24,190 bases of DNA from an uncultured Prevotella sp. (lineage in GTDB: Bacteria; Bacteroidota; Bacteroidia; Bacteroidales; Bacteroidaceae): assembly GCA_937906765.1 (NCBI GenBank), contig CALCUV010000120.1, positions 1 to 24,190 on the forward strand, read 5' to 3'. A model generated the notes under the pieces. It had not been told where the DNA came from, did not search any database, and saw only the letters and a program-made list of their open reading frames with translations. The first letter of the stretch is position 1. The number at the start of each line of letters is the position of its first letter. Both the position numbers and the translations under genes were made by a program. Shown one piece after another: positions 1 to 7,672 of this stretch.

Positions 1-582
1 CTCGGTTGTCTCGACACTCCCACTTCGGGCGAATACTTACTTGACGGCATCCCCGTGCGTAAGATGAAGCGCAGAGAGCGTGCCGTGTTGCGCAACCGCA
101 AAATCGGTTTCGTGTTCCAAAACTACAACCTCTTGGCAAAGACTACGGCTGTCGAAAACGTAGAACTCCCCTTGATGTACAACAGTTCCGTTTCGGCGCG
201 CGAACGTCGCGAAAGAGCCATCAAGGCATTAGAAGCCGTGGGACTTGGAAACCGCTTGATGCACCGCTCTAACCAAATGTCGGGCGGACAGATGCAACGT
301 GTGGCCATTGCTCGTGCTTTAGTCAACAATCCTGCCGTTATTCTTGCCGATGAAGCAACAGGAAATTTGGACACACGTACCTCTTTTGAAATTCTCGTAC
401 TCTTCCAAGAACTTTTTGCTCAGGGGCGCACGATTATCTTCGTTACGCACAACCCTGAAATAGCACTTTATAGTTCGCGTAATATTGTCTTGCGCGACGG
501 ACAGGTAAAGGAAGACACATTTAATACGAACATTCTTTCGGCAGCCGAAGCCTTGGCGGCTTTACCCCCTGTTGAGGAATAA
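1..582 (+). CDS. ABC transporter ATP-binding protein, MacB/LolD type (5' partial)
   Basis: The reading frame is open from the first base, so the gene begins outside the window; the GTG at 55 is internal. The visible part starts just after where Walker A would be ([12 protein letters not shown]). It then shows the Q-loop FVFQNYNLL, the ABC signature [15 protein letters not shown], Walker B with [13 protein letters not shown], and the H-loop IFVTHNPE. This order and wording is typical of the MacB/LolD ATPase subfamily, which powers periplasm-facing export or lipoprotein release rather than import. The permease starts 11 bases downstream, so the two are surely co-transcribed and form one transporter. 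A membrane-fusion subunit is expected upstream, outside the window (inference). The substrate is unknown. Confidence 0.93.
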   Translation, partial: LGCLDTPTSGEYLLDGIPVRKMKRRERAVLRNRKIGFVFQNYNLLAKTTAVENVELPLMYNSSVSARERRERAIKALEAVGLGNRLMHRSNQMSGGQMQRVAIARALVNNPAVILADEATGNLDTRTSFEILVLFQELFAQGRTIIFVTHNPEIALYSSRNIVLRDGQVKEDTFNTNILSAAEALAALPPVEE

Positions 583-593
583 TCTTTCCCTTT

Positions 594-1820
594 ATGCATC
601 TCACAAATCTCTTTAAAATAGCCCTTCGCGCCATTGCGGCCAATAAGTTACGCTCTTTCCTGACCATGCTTGGGATTATCATCGGCGTAGCTGCCGTTAT
701 CGCAATGATAGCTATCGGTGAGGGGTCAAAGCAAAGCATTCAGAGCAACATAGCTTCCATGGGGTCGAATATGATAAACATAAGCCCCGGAGCAGATCGC
801 CGAGCGGGAGGCGCACGTCAGGATCCGAGCGCCATGGAAACCTTGAAGTTGAAAGACTATGAACTTCTGGAGTCAGAGGCTAAACTTATCAAGGCCATAA
901 GTCCCACGGTGTCAAGCGGAGGTCAGTGTATTTACGGCAACAATAACGCTCCCTCAAGCATGTATGGCGTAAGCATTGGTTACTTAGACATTCGCCAACT
1001 CAAGATTGAGGAAGGCGACATGTTCACCGAGGAAGACATCCGCACGAGTGCCAAAGTCTGCGTCATCGGTAAGACTGTTGCCGACAACCTTTTCACAAAT
1101 GGCGAAGACCCCGTAGGTCGTGTCATCCGCTTTAAGTCAATCCCCTTCCGCGTAGTGGGTGTGTTGAAATCAAAAGGGTATAACACCTTCGGAATGGACC
1201 AAGACGACCTCATTCTTGCTCCTTACACAACGGTTATGAAGCGCATAATGGCCATTAATCACCTTAATAGCATCAGCGCCTCTGCCTTGACGGAGGAACA
1301 TACTGAGGACGCGATTGAAGAACTTACCACCCTGCTCCGCCAGTCTCACAAACTTCGCGAAGGAATTGATGTTGACGACTTCACCATTCACTCGCAAAAG
1401 GAAATTATGGAGATGATGAACTCTACGGCAGACGTCATGACCACGCTCTTGCTCTGTGTGGCCTGCATCTCGCTTATCGTGGGGGGTATCGGTATTATGA
1501 ACATCATGTACGTAAGCGTAACGGAGCGCACAAAGGAAATCGGGTTGCGCATGTCTGTCGGAGCGCGTGGCATTGACATCTTAGCGCAATTTTTGATTGA
1601 AGCCGTGCTCCTTAGCGTAACGGGAGGCATCATTGGAGTTCTCGTAGGGTGTCTCATTTCAAATGCTGTAGCCACCATTGCTCAATGGCCCGTCAGCATT
1701 CAACCCTGGAGCATCATGTTGAGTTTTGCGGTGTGTACGTTTACAGGAGTTTTCTTCGGTTGGTACCCAGCCAAGAAGGCGGCAAACTTAGACCCCATCG
1801 AGGCATTGCGTTATGAATAA
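594..1820 (+). CDS. MacB-like ABC transporter permease (MacB_PCD + FtsX domains)
   Basis: This 408-residue inner-membrane subunit pairs with the preceding ATPase. A first membrane helix at about residues 18-40 (FLTMLGIIIGVAAVIAMIAIG) is followed by a large periplasmic domain of MacB_PCD type (about 45-275). Three C-terminal helices of the FtsX domain follow (about 283-310, 330-355 and 370-392). The cytoplasmic loop VSVTERTKEIGLRMSVGAR is the classic MacB coupling region, and the C-terminus ends in the usual PIEALRYE. Length and topology are normal for the family. Such exporters work with a periplasmic adaptor and a TolC-like channel to expel peptides or toxic compounds, but the cargo cannot be read from sequence. 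The downstream LytS/LytTR pair may regulate it (inference). Confidence 0.95.
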   Translation: MHLTNLFKIALRAIAANKLRSFLTMLGIIIGVAAVIAMIAIGEGSKQSIQSNIASMGSNMINISPGADRRAGGARQDPSAMETLKLKDYELLESEAKLIKAISPTVSSGGQCIYGNNNAPSSMYGVSIGYLDIRQLKIEEGDMFTEEDIRTSAKVCVIGKTVADNLFTNGEDPVGRVIRFKSIPFRVVGVLKSKGYNTFGMDQDDLILAPYTTVMKRIMAINHLNSISASALTEEHTEDAIEELTTLLRQSHKLREGIDVDDFTIHSQKEIMEMMNSTADVMTTLLLCVACISLIVGGIGIMNIMYVSVTERTKEIGLRMSVGARGIDILAQFLIEAVLLSVTGGIIGVLVGCLISNAVATIAQWPVSIQPWSIMLSFAVCTFTGVFFGWYPAKKAANLDPIEALRYE

Positions 1821-1829
1821 ATAAGCGAG

Positions 1830-1898
1830 AGGGAAACATGAGGGAGGATGACTTTGCAGAACGAACAAACGTTGTATCCTTGCTCACGTTTCCCTTTT
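1830..1898 (+). terminator. possible terminator after the ABC exporter genes
   Basis: An AGGGAAACATGAG arm (1830-1842) can pair with CTCACGTTTCCCT (1883-1895), with one mismatch, ahead of a short T run. The loop is long (40 bases) and contains a small ACAA/TTGT hairpin, so this is a weak call. Confidence 0.3.
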
Positions 1899-1911
1899 CC
1901 GAATTCCTATT

Positions 1912-1978
1912 CCTCAAACTCGGCGCCTTATTTCGCCAAACTCGGACGCTTATTTCACCAAATAAGAACGCCTCTTTC
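1912..1978 (-). repeat. 22-base-period tandem motif (CAAACTCGG units)
   Basis: CAAACTCGG occurs at 1915-1923 and 1937-1945, exactly 22 bases apart. The intervening sequence is also similar (TTATTTC(G/A)CC in both units), and a third, decayed unit follows to about 1978. On the minus strand this reads CCGAGTTTGG then CCGAGTTTGAGG. The same pair with the same spacing is found in the plus orientation at 6096-6129. Confidence 0.5.
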
Positions 1979-2015
1979 AGTATCTTTTTCTTAAGAGTCA
2001 CATTCATCCTTCATT

Positions 2016-3104
2016 ATGACTACTTCCCCCTCCCTCGGAAGCGACATGCGCCGCATGCACTACCTTGAAGTGGCTGCTCACGTAGTTACATGGGCATATA
2101 TCTTTGCCTCTCCACTCTTTCTGCAACGTGGCGATGGCATCAACTGGGTGCGTTTCTTCAACGTGTCCCTCTTCAGCGTGTCGGCATGCTTTATTTTCTA
2201 CATCAACTATTTTGTGCTCATTCCTCGCTACTTCTTGCAGCGCCGTTACAGCCTCTTTTGGTTGATTAACATTGGCATGGTCGTTGGCGTTTCACTGGGG
2301 TTGGAAATTTACTCTAACTACATCCACACCCCGAGTGCACCCAAGGGGCGCCGAATGGGAGCTGTGCACCACCGACCGAGCGCGGAAACGATTTTGATGT
2401 GGAAGATATTCTTCGTGGTGCGTAATGCCTTCTTGCTCATCACAGCCATTGCCATTTGTTTGGCACTCCGTCTGAGCCTTCGCTGGCATCAAACGGAAAT
2501 AGAACGACGCAAGGCCGAGGTGGACCGACAAGCGGCAGAATTGAAGAATCTGAAGAATCAGATTTCGCCTCACTTCTTGCTCAACACCTTGAACAATATC
2601 TATGCCCTCACTACTTTCGACACGGAAAAGGCACAGCATGCCATTCTTGAACTTGGGAAACTCTTGCGTTACTTGCTTTATGACAACCAGGTGGAACGTG
2701 TGCCCCTCAAGAAGGAAGTGGAGTTTCTGCAAAACTATATCGAACTCATGCGTCTGCGCATAGGGAAGAACGTTGACTTACAAGTGGACCTCAATGTGCC
2801 ACAACATCGCGAGGTAAACATTGCGCCGCTCCTCTTCATCTCGCTCGTGGAGAATGCTTTCAAACATGGCATCTGCCCCACCCAACCCTCGTTCATTCAT
2901 ATCAGTCTCAGCGTGAAAGATGACGGAGAAATCACCTTCACTTGCACAAACAGCAACTTCCCAAAGACTGCTGATGACAAGAGTGGCGGAGGCATTGGTT
3001 TGCAACAGGTAAGTCAGCGGCTGGCACTCTCTTATCCGCAACGCCACACGTGGCAGAAGGGCGTCAAAGACGGAGTTTACACGTCGTGCATCACGCTGAG
3101 TTAG
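2016..3104 (+). CDS. LytS-family sensor histidine kinase (His_kinase domain)
   Basis: This 362-residue membrane kinase has four predicted helices (about residues 18-36, 47-70, 80-98 and 131-152). They are followed by a linker coiled coil and the phosphoacceptor box NQISPHFLLNTLNNIYAL, with His186. The ATP-binding part shows the N-box SLVENAFKHG and the G-box GGGIGLQQVSQRL. This is the LytS/YehU class of kinase, which phosphorylates LytTR-type regulators. The partner regulator follows after 163 bases. The start at 2016 is kept; Met11 at 2046 is an alternative. There is no recognisable periplasmic sensor domain, so the signal is probably sensed within the membrane (inference). Confidence 0.94.
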   Translation: MTTSPSLGSDMRRMHYLEVAAHVVTWAYIFASPLFLQRGDGINWVRFFNVSLFSVSACFIFYINYFVLIPRYFLQRRYSLFWLINIGMVVGVSLGLEIYSNYIHTPSAPKGRRMGAVHHRPSAETILMWKIFFVVRNAFLLITAIAICLALRLSLRWHQTEIERRKAEVDRQAAELKNLKNQISPHFLLNTLNNIYALTTFDTEKAQHAILELGKLLRYLLYDNQVERVPLKKEVEFLQNYIELMRLRIGKNVDLQVDLNVPQHREVNIAPLLFISLVENAFKHGICPTQPSFIHISLSVKDDGEITFTCTNSNFPKTADDKSGGGIGLQQVSQRLALSYPQRHTWQKGVKDGVYTSCITLS

Positions 3105-3183
3105 AGTTATAAGGGGTAAGGTCGCTACGCTTTTAGGTTCTAAGAACTATGCAGTCCTTAAAATATTAACACCTTAACCCTTT

Positions 3184-3267
3184 AAAACCTCAAAGCCTAA
3201 CCCCCTCAAAACCTCAAAACCTCAAAACCTCAAGACCTAATAACCTTATCCCCTCAAAACCTCACCC
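3184..3267 (+). repeat. CCTCAAAA octamer array upstream of the response regulator
   Basis: CCTCAAAA is tandemly repeated at 3204-3211, 3212-3219 and 3220-3227, with a variant at 3228-3235. A further copy at 3252-3259 abuts CCTCACCC, which touches the ATG at 3268. Looser versions begin near 3184. Upstream, after the kinase stop, a short purine-rich stretch (AAGGGGTAAGG, about 3111-3121) is roughly complementary to CCTTATCCCCT at 3244-3254. The array occupies the position of a ribosome-binding region, and no Shine-Dalgarno sequence is present. Confidence 0.7.
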
Positions 3268-3996
3268 ATGACCTGCGCTATCATAGATGACGAACCTCTT
3301 GCGGCTGCTTTGCTCGAGAGTTACGTTCAGAAGACTCCCTTTTTGGAACATAGTGGCACCTTTGCCAATGCCATTGACGCCATGGCGGCACTAAGCAAGG
3401 CGCCTGTGGAACTCCTTTTTCTCGATATCCAAATGCCCGAACTCAGTGGGTTAGAGTTTGCCAAACTCATCCCACCCACGACGCGCATTATCTTTACCAC
3501 AGCCTTCAGTCAGTATGCCATTGAGGGCTATAAGGTGAATGCCTTCGACTATCTGCTGAAACCCATCTCCTATGCCGACTTCCTGGCGGCAGCGCAACGC
3601 GCGGCGTCAAGCGCAACTCCCACTCAACCACCAGCAGAACCTATTAGCACCGGACTTGCTAACGAAACGTCCATCTTCGTCAAGAGTGATTACAAACTCT
3701 TGCGCATTGACTTCAACGACATTCTCTATATTGAGGGACTCAAGGACTATGTCAAGATTTACCTTGCCTCTACCCCGCGCCCCATTCTGTCATTGACGGC
3801 AATGAAAACGCTTGAGGACAATCTGCCTGCCGAACGCTTCATGCGCATTCACCGTTCCTACATCGCCAATATGACTTCAGTCACCGCCATTGAGAGAAGC
3901 AACATTCTGGTGGGCGATAAGTCGTTGCCCATTTCCGATACGTATAAAGACAAGGTACTGGAATATGTCAACAAGCGCCTGTTGGGAGGTAGGTAA
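3268..3996 (+). CDS. LytTR-family response regulator
   Basis: This 242-residue protein has an N-terminal receiver domain (about 1-120) with the acidic pair Asp7-Asp8, phosphoacceptor Asp53 in LLFLDIQMPELSG, Thr77 in IIFTTA, and Lys98 in DYLLKP. A C-terminal LytTR DNA-binding domain (about 135-240) carries ILYIEGLKDYVKIYL and AERFMRIHRSYIAN. It is the cognate regulator of the LytS-type kinase just upstream, and it is followed by a strong terminator. LytTR proteins bind direct repeats upstream of target promoters. The neighbouring ABC exporter is a plausible target, but no operator could be identified with confidence. Confidence 0.95.
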   Translation: MTCAIIDDEPLAAALLESYVQKTPFLEHSGTFANAIDAMAALSKAPVELLFLDIQMPELSGLEFAKLIPPTTRIIFTTAFSQYAIEGYKVNAFDYLLKPISYADFLAAAQRAASSATPTQPPAEPISTGLANETSIFVKSDYKLLRIDFNDILYIEGLKDYVKIYLASTPRPILSLTAMKTLEDNLPAERFMRIHRSYIANMTSVTAIERSNILVGDKSLPISDTYKDKVLEYVNKRLLGGR

Positions 3997-4055
3997 ACCA
4001 ACTTTCGGCGGCACAAATTACGCACAGCGGTTTCAAATCCTTAAATACGAATCAT

Positions 4056-4092
4056 AAAGTTACTAATCGCGCGTCCGATTAGTAACTTTTTT
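4056..4092 (+). terminator. rho-independent terminator after the response regulator
   Basis: A perfect 14-base-pair stem AAAGTTACTAATCG / CGATTAGTAACTTT (4056-4069 and 4076-4089) has a 6-base loop and runs into six Ts (4087-4092). Its arms contain the AAGTTACT/AGTAACTT inverted motif seen in three other intergenic regions. Confidence 0.85.
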
Positions 4093-4344
4093 CTTTCTAT
4101 AAGTAATTCTTTTCGGCGCAACAGTCACTCCGCTTTTTTTCATACTGCAAACACCGCCTTGCAAAAGGCATTTCATGCGTCAAGAAAGATTTTGGCAACC
4201 ACAGAAAGCAGACTGAGAAGACTGAATTTCAGGAACATATATCCTTTGTTTGAGAAACGCGCTCACTTTGACTCCTTCGGATTTCAAACGTTCATCTGAG
4301 AAACTGAAAAGAACGTGTTTTCAGCATTTTGTTACGTAAAAACT
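4093..4344. other. intergenic stretch, nothing recognised
   Basis: Between the response-regulator terminator and the NADH dehydrogenase promoter I see only very short open frames (for example 13 codons from about 4174). No convincing promoter, RNA structure or repeat was found. Confidence 0.5.
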
Positions 4345-4374
4345 TTGCACAAATAAGCGTTGTCCGTAACTTTG
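4345..4374 (+). promoter_or_regulatory. Bacteroidetes-type promoter for ndh
   Basis: TTG (4345-4347), a 19-base spacer, and TAACTTTG (4367-4374) match the Bacteroidetes sigma factor consensus (TTG at -33, TAnnTTTG at -7) perfectly. Transcription would start near 4381, giving a leader of about 175 bases that contains the repeat arrays described next. Confidence 0.75.
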
Positions 4375-4422
4375 CAAAGAAAAGTTAATCGATAAGGTTA
4401 GGACGTTGGAAGAAAAAACGAC

Positions 4423-4546
4423 GAAAGGTTAACGGTGAAAGGTTAACGGTTAACGGTGGAAGAGAAATGCACTTCCCCCTCACCCTTTCCCCTTCCCCCT
4501 TCCCTCATAACCTCTTAACCTCATTAACCTCATAACCTTTTAACCT
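4423..4546 (+). repeat. complementary oligomer arrays in the ndh leader
   Basis: The left arm is a perfect 14-base direct repeat GAAAGGTTAACGGT (4423-4436 and 4437-4450) followed by TAACGGT. The right arm (4504-4546) is an array of 8-9 base units of the type CTCATAACCT/CTTAACCT. The GGTTAA words of the left arm are complementary to the TTAACC words of the right arm, so the leader RNA could fold into a long imperfect hairpin ending just before the ATG at 4556. Confidence 0.65.
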
Positions 4547-4555
4547 AAATTTGCT

Positions 4556-5935
4556 ATGAGTTTTAACGTACCTCAAACGGAAAAGAAGCGAGTTGTCATT
4601 GTCGGTGGCGGATTTGGCGGTTTGAAATTGGCTAACAAACTTCGCAAGTCGAATTTCCAAGTGGTTTTAATTGACCGTAATAACTACCATCAGTTTCCCC
4701 CGCTGATTTATCAGATAGCTTCGTCGGGTATAGAACCCAGTAGTATTTCCTTCCCCTTCAGAAAGATTTTCCAGAATCGCAAGGATTTCTACTTCCGTAT
4801 GGCCAAGGTGCGCTCCATTTTCCCCGAGCACAAGATTATTCAGACTTCAATCGGTAAGGTAAAGTATGACTACCTCGTACTTGCTGCTGGAACAACCACA
4901 AACTTCTTTGGCAACAAACACGTTGAGGAAGTGGCGATTCCCATGAAGAATGTGAGCGAAGCTATGGGACTTCAAAATGCACTTCTTGAAAACTTGGAGC
5001 GTGCACTTACTTGTGCCAGCGAACGCGAACGTATGGAATTGCTCAATGTGGTAATCGTAGGTGGTGGTGCTACAGGTGTAGAAGTCGCCGGTGCACTTTC
5101 GGAAATGAAGAAGTACATCATTCCGAAGGATTATCCCGACCTTCCCTCAAGTCTTATTAATGTATATTTGGTTGAAGCAGGCCCTCGCCTTCTTTCAGCA
5201 ATGAGTCCGGAATCTTCAGCACACGTAGAGCAGTATCTTCGAGAAATGGGCGTCAACGTGTTGCTCAACAAGATGGTTATTGACTACAAAGACCACCGCG
5301 TAATGCTTAAGGACGGCAGTAGCATTGCTACGCGCACATTTATTTGGGTGAGCGGTGTGGCTGCACAAAACGTGGGCAACATGCCTAAAGAAAGTCTTGG
5401 ACGTGGAGCACGCATAAAGGTAGATGCATTTAACCGTGTGGAAGGTCTTGAAGACGTATTCTGCATTGGTGACCAATGTATCATGGAAGAAGGAGACCCT
5501 GATTGGAAAGGTGGACACCCACAGCTCGCTCAAGTAGCCATTCAGCAGGGCAGATTACTTGCAAAGAACTTGCAGCGCCTTGAAAAGGGAAAAGACTTAA
5601 AGCCCTTCCGCTATCTTAACCTTGGAACGATGGCTACGGTAGGCAGAAATCGCGCCGTTGCTGAGTTTAAGAACATCAAGATGGCTGGTTTCGTCGCTTG
5701 GATTATGTGGCTCGTTGTTCACTTACGCTCCATCCTTGGCGTACGTAACAAGATTATCGTGTTCTTCAACTGGATGTGGAGTTACTTTAGCTACAGCCAA
5801 TCGCTCCGCCTCATTGTTTACGCTCGTAAAGCAAAAGAAGTGCGCGACCGTGAATTGCGCCTTGCCGATTCTCACTGGGGACAAGACCTTATGAGTGAAG
5901 GTGCCGACGAAATTAAATTAGAAGGCGAGCAATAA
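4556..5935 (+). CDS. ndh: type II NADH:quinone dehydrogenase (NDH-2)
   Basis: This 459-residue flavoprotein has two Rossmann motifs. GGGFGG (17-22, after VVIV) binds FAD, and GGGATG (169-174, after VVIV) binds NADH. The FAD-associated CIGDQC and the PQLAQVAIQQG motif follow. The C-terminal part (about 385-430) is hydrophobic with basic flanks (WIMWLVVHLRSILG), the amphipathic membrane anchor typical of NDH-2. The enzyme transfers electrons from NADH to quinone without pumping protons. Length is slightly above E. coli Ndh. It stands alone, with its own promoter at 4345-4374 and terminator at 5962-6008. A sulfide:quinone reductase is a less likely alternative, because NDH-2 features dominate. 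Confidence 0.9.
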   Translation: MSFNVPQTEKKRVVIVGGGFGGLKLANKLRKSNFQVVLIDRNNYHQFPPLIYQIASSGIEPSSISFPFRKIFQNRKDFYFRMAKVRSIFPEHKIIQTSIGKVKYDYLVLAAGTTTNFFGNKHVEEVAIPMKNVSEAMGLQNALLENLERALTCASERERMELLNVVIVGGGATGVEVAGALSEMKKYIIPKDYPDLPSSLINVYLVEAGPRLLSAMSPESSAHVEQYLREMGVNVLLNKMVIDYKDHRVMLKDGSSIATRTFIWVSGVAAQNVGNMPKESLGRGARIKVDAFNRVEGLEDVFCIGDQCIMEEGDPDWKGGHPQLAQVAIQQGRLLAKNLQRLEKGKDLKPFRYLNLGTMATVGRNRAVAEFKNIKMAGFVAWIMWLVVHLRSILGVRNKIIVFFNWMWSYFSYSQSLRLIVYARKAKEVRDRELRLADSHWGQDLMSEGADEIKLEGEQ

Positions 5936-5961
5936 CGTTCTCCTTACAATAGATTAAAACG

Positions 5962-6008
5962 AAACGTAGGTCATGTTACTTTCAAGAGCAACATGACCTA
6001 CGTTTTTT
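5962..6008. terminator. terminator between ndh and proB
   Basis: AAACGTAGGTCATGTT (5962-5977) pairs perfectly with AACATGACCTACGTTT (5990-6005), with a 12-base loop and a T run ending at 6008. It lies between convergent genes and may serve both strands, although the T run favours the plus strand. Confidence 0.85.
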
Positions 6009-6095
6009 CATCTCCATTCTCACCCATTTGGAACTCCACTTCTCATTGAAAAAACAATAACTCCAAATAGGGGAAACAAAGAGTAATATGCGACG

Positions 6096-6129
6096 CCGAG
6101 TTTGGGTACTTAAAACGCCGAGTTTGAGG
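6096..6129 (+). repeat. second copy of the 22-base-period CCGAGTTTG pair
   Basis: CCGAGTTTGG (6096-6105) and CCGAGTTTGAGG (6118-6129) are 22 bases apart and each is preceded by CG. The spacing and the GG / GAGG endings are the same as on the minus strand at 1912-1945. The site lies between the ndh terminator and the 3' end of proB. Confidence 0.5.
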
Positions 6130-6154
6130 TTTTGTTTTACCCCTTACAAATTGC

Positions 6155-6958
6155 CTAATTCTTAGGACAGACGGGTTCGAAATAAGTTGCGGGAACCGCG
6201 TCCGCATCCGCCATTAGCGCCGTCAAGATGCCCTCACGCTTGCCATTGGCTATCCAAACGGCAATGCCTGCATCGGCCACCTTTCGCGCAATGGTACACT
6301 TCGTTTGCATGCCTCCTCTTCCAAAGGTAGATTGTGAAGTTTGAATGTAACTTTCAAGGGAGCGCCCCGCCTCAACATAGCGAATAATTTCAGATTGTGG
6401 AGAGTCAAGCGGACCGTTATAAATCCCGTCAACATTGCTGAGCAAGAAAAGCGCCTGCACATCCATCATCGTTGCGATAAGGCCTGAAAGTTCGTCGTTG
6501 TCGGTAAACATAAGTTCCGTAATGCTTACCGTATCGTTCTCATTGACTATTGGAAGCACCCCATTATGAAGCATCACGCGCATACAGTTTCGCTGATTTT
6601 GATAATGGCGTTCGGTGCTGAAACTTTCTTTAAGCGTAAGCACCTGCCCAACACTAATGCCGTATTCTTTAAACAACTCGTAATAGCGGTTCATTAACTT
6701 CGCCTGTCCTACGGCAGAGAAAAGTTGGCGTTGGTCAACGGTATCGAGTTCTCCGAGTGACATATGGCGCAATTCACTACGTCCGCAAGCCACGGCACCA
6801 GAAGAAATCAAGATTACCTCTATGCCACTCTTGCGCAAGTTGGCTATTTGGTCAACAAGTGCCGACATACGCGTCACATCAAGCGTACCATCCTGACGCG
6901 TCAGCACATTACTGCCCACCTTTACGGCAATGCGTTTATATTTAGTAGTATCTATCAT
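6155..6958 (-). CDS. proB: glutamate 5-kinase, short form without PUA domain
   Basis: ProB catalyses the first step of proline synthesis, ATP-dependent phosphorylation of glutamate. The 267 residues cover only the amino-acid-kinase domain: KRIAVKVGSNVLT (Lys13), ILISSGAVACGRSEL, VGQAKLMNRYY, the Asn-Glu-Asn-Asp block IVNENDTVS, FTDNDELSG, and GRGGMQTKCTIARK. E. coli ProB is about 367 residues with a C-terminal PUA domain; here the frame ends cleanly after FEPVCPKN. Short forms are known in other bacteria, so this is probably functional. proC lies upstream on the same strand, with a GxxExxY gene between them; proA is not in the window. Confidence 0.93.
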   Translation of the reverse strand: MIDTTKYKRIAVKVGSNVLTRQDGTLDVTRMSALVDQIANLRKSGIEVILISSGAVACGRSELRHMSLGELDTVDQRQLFSAVGQAKLMNRYYELFKEYGISVGQVLTLKESFSTERHYQNQRNCMRVMLHNGVLPIVNENDTVSITELMFTDNDELSGLIATMMDVQALFLLSNVDGIYNGPLDSPQSEIIRYVEAGRSLESYIQTSQSTFGRGGMQTKCTIARKVADAGIAVWIANGKREGILTALMADADAVPATYFEPVCPKN

Positions 6959-7050
6959 GATTTAAATGTATTATTTGTTTAACTTTGAGAGAAGAACGGA
7001 AGTTTTTTATTCGACAAGCGAACAGAGGAAGATATAAATGGGTGGTTGGG

Positions 7051-7140
7051 TTAGACAGAAGAACAGAAGAACATAATTATGTGGACAAGGTTAGGCGGTT
7101 CGTTGGAGAGGTTTTAGACAGAAGAACAAAAGAACAGAAG
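7051..7140. repeat. AGAACANA octamer repeats between proB and the GxxExxY gene
   Basis: TTAGACAGAAGAACA begins near-identical blocks at 7051-7076 and 7113-7140, each continuing as 8-base units (AGAACAGA, AGAACATA, AGAACAAA). A looser match lies near 6989. The complementary words occur on the other side of the GxxExxY gene (7725-7794), so the gene is bracketed by inverted oligomer arrays. Confidence 0.7.
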
Positions 7141-7171
7141 TTGGGGGACGGGGTTAGGCATGATTAGGGAA

Positions 7172-7549
7172 CTATGACTTTTTAAATGTTCTGTATTTCC
7201 TTTTAATAACGAGACGATCGCCACCAAAATTTATTAATAACCCACAATCGATTTTCGTAGCGGTTAAATAGTTCACAAGTTGTGCTTCATGAATCGGGAG
7301 AAGATTCTGTATCGCTTTCAGTTCTATGATTATTTTGCCTTCAACAATAATATCCGCTTTATATTCTCCAACCACAACATCATCGTAATAAACAGGGACA
7401 GCCACCTCTGTCTCTGCTGAAAGACCATGTTTATCCAATTCTATCAACAAAGCATTTTGATAGACCATCTCAAGGTATCCAGATGATAATTGTAGGCGAA
7501 CATTATAAGCACATTGAATAACCGTCTGCACCAATTCTTCAAATTCCAT
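7172..7549 (-). CDS. GxxExxY family protein (PD-(D/E)XK nuclease-like)
   Basis: This 125-residue protein carries the family signature GYLEMVY (Gly24, Glu27, Tyr30). It also has a PD-(D/E)XK-like core: Asp66 in YKADIIV, then Glu76-x-Lys78 in IIIELKA, and a downstream HEAQLVNYL (Gln90, Tyr94) resembling the RecB-family QxxxY motif. The family is common in Bacteroidetes, archaea and environmental bacteria; its biological role is not established to my knowledge. All putative catalytic residues are present, so activity on nucleic acid is possible but unproven. It separates proC from proB and is flanked on both sides by related octamer repeats, which suggests insertion as a unit rather than a role in proline synthesis. 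Confidence 0.88.
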   Translation of the reverse strand: MEFEELVQTVIQCAYNVRLQLSSGYLEMVYQNALLIELDKHGLSAETEVAVPVYYDDVVVGEYKADIIVEGKIIIELKAIQNLLPIHEAQLVNYLTATKIDCGLLINFGGDRLVIKRKYRTFKKS

Positions 7550-7672
7550 TTCTAAATTATAATCTTTTATTCTTTTGTCCTAATCTTAAAATCAAACCGT
7601 AAGTAAGCAATAATCCTTAATTATGCCCTTATATTCCTATGTCTAAAAACAACGTCATGTTTTTTTAGTTAT

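Noticed and set aside
3184..3267. CCTCAAAA array considered as a CRISPR-like repeat
   Set aside because: Units are 8 bases, directly abutting, with no spacers.
6980..6987. TAACTTTG on the plus strand just outside proB
   Set aside because: No -33 TTG at the usual distance and no plus-strand gene follows; probably chance.
6985..7167. 60-codon plus-strand frame
   Set aside because: It consists of translated octamer repeats (RRTEEHN / RRTKEQK) and has no family resemblance.
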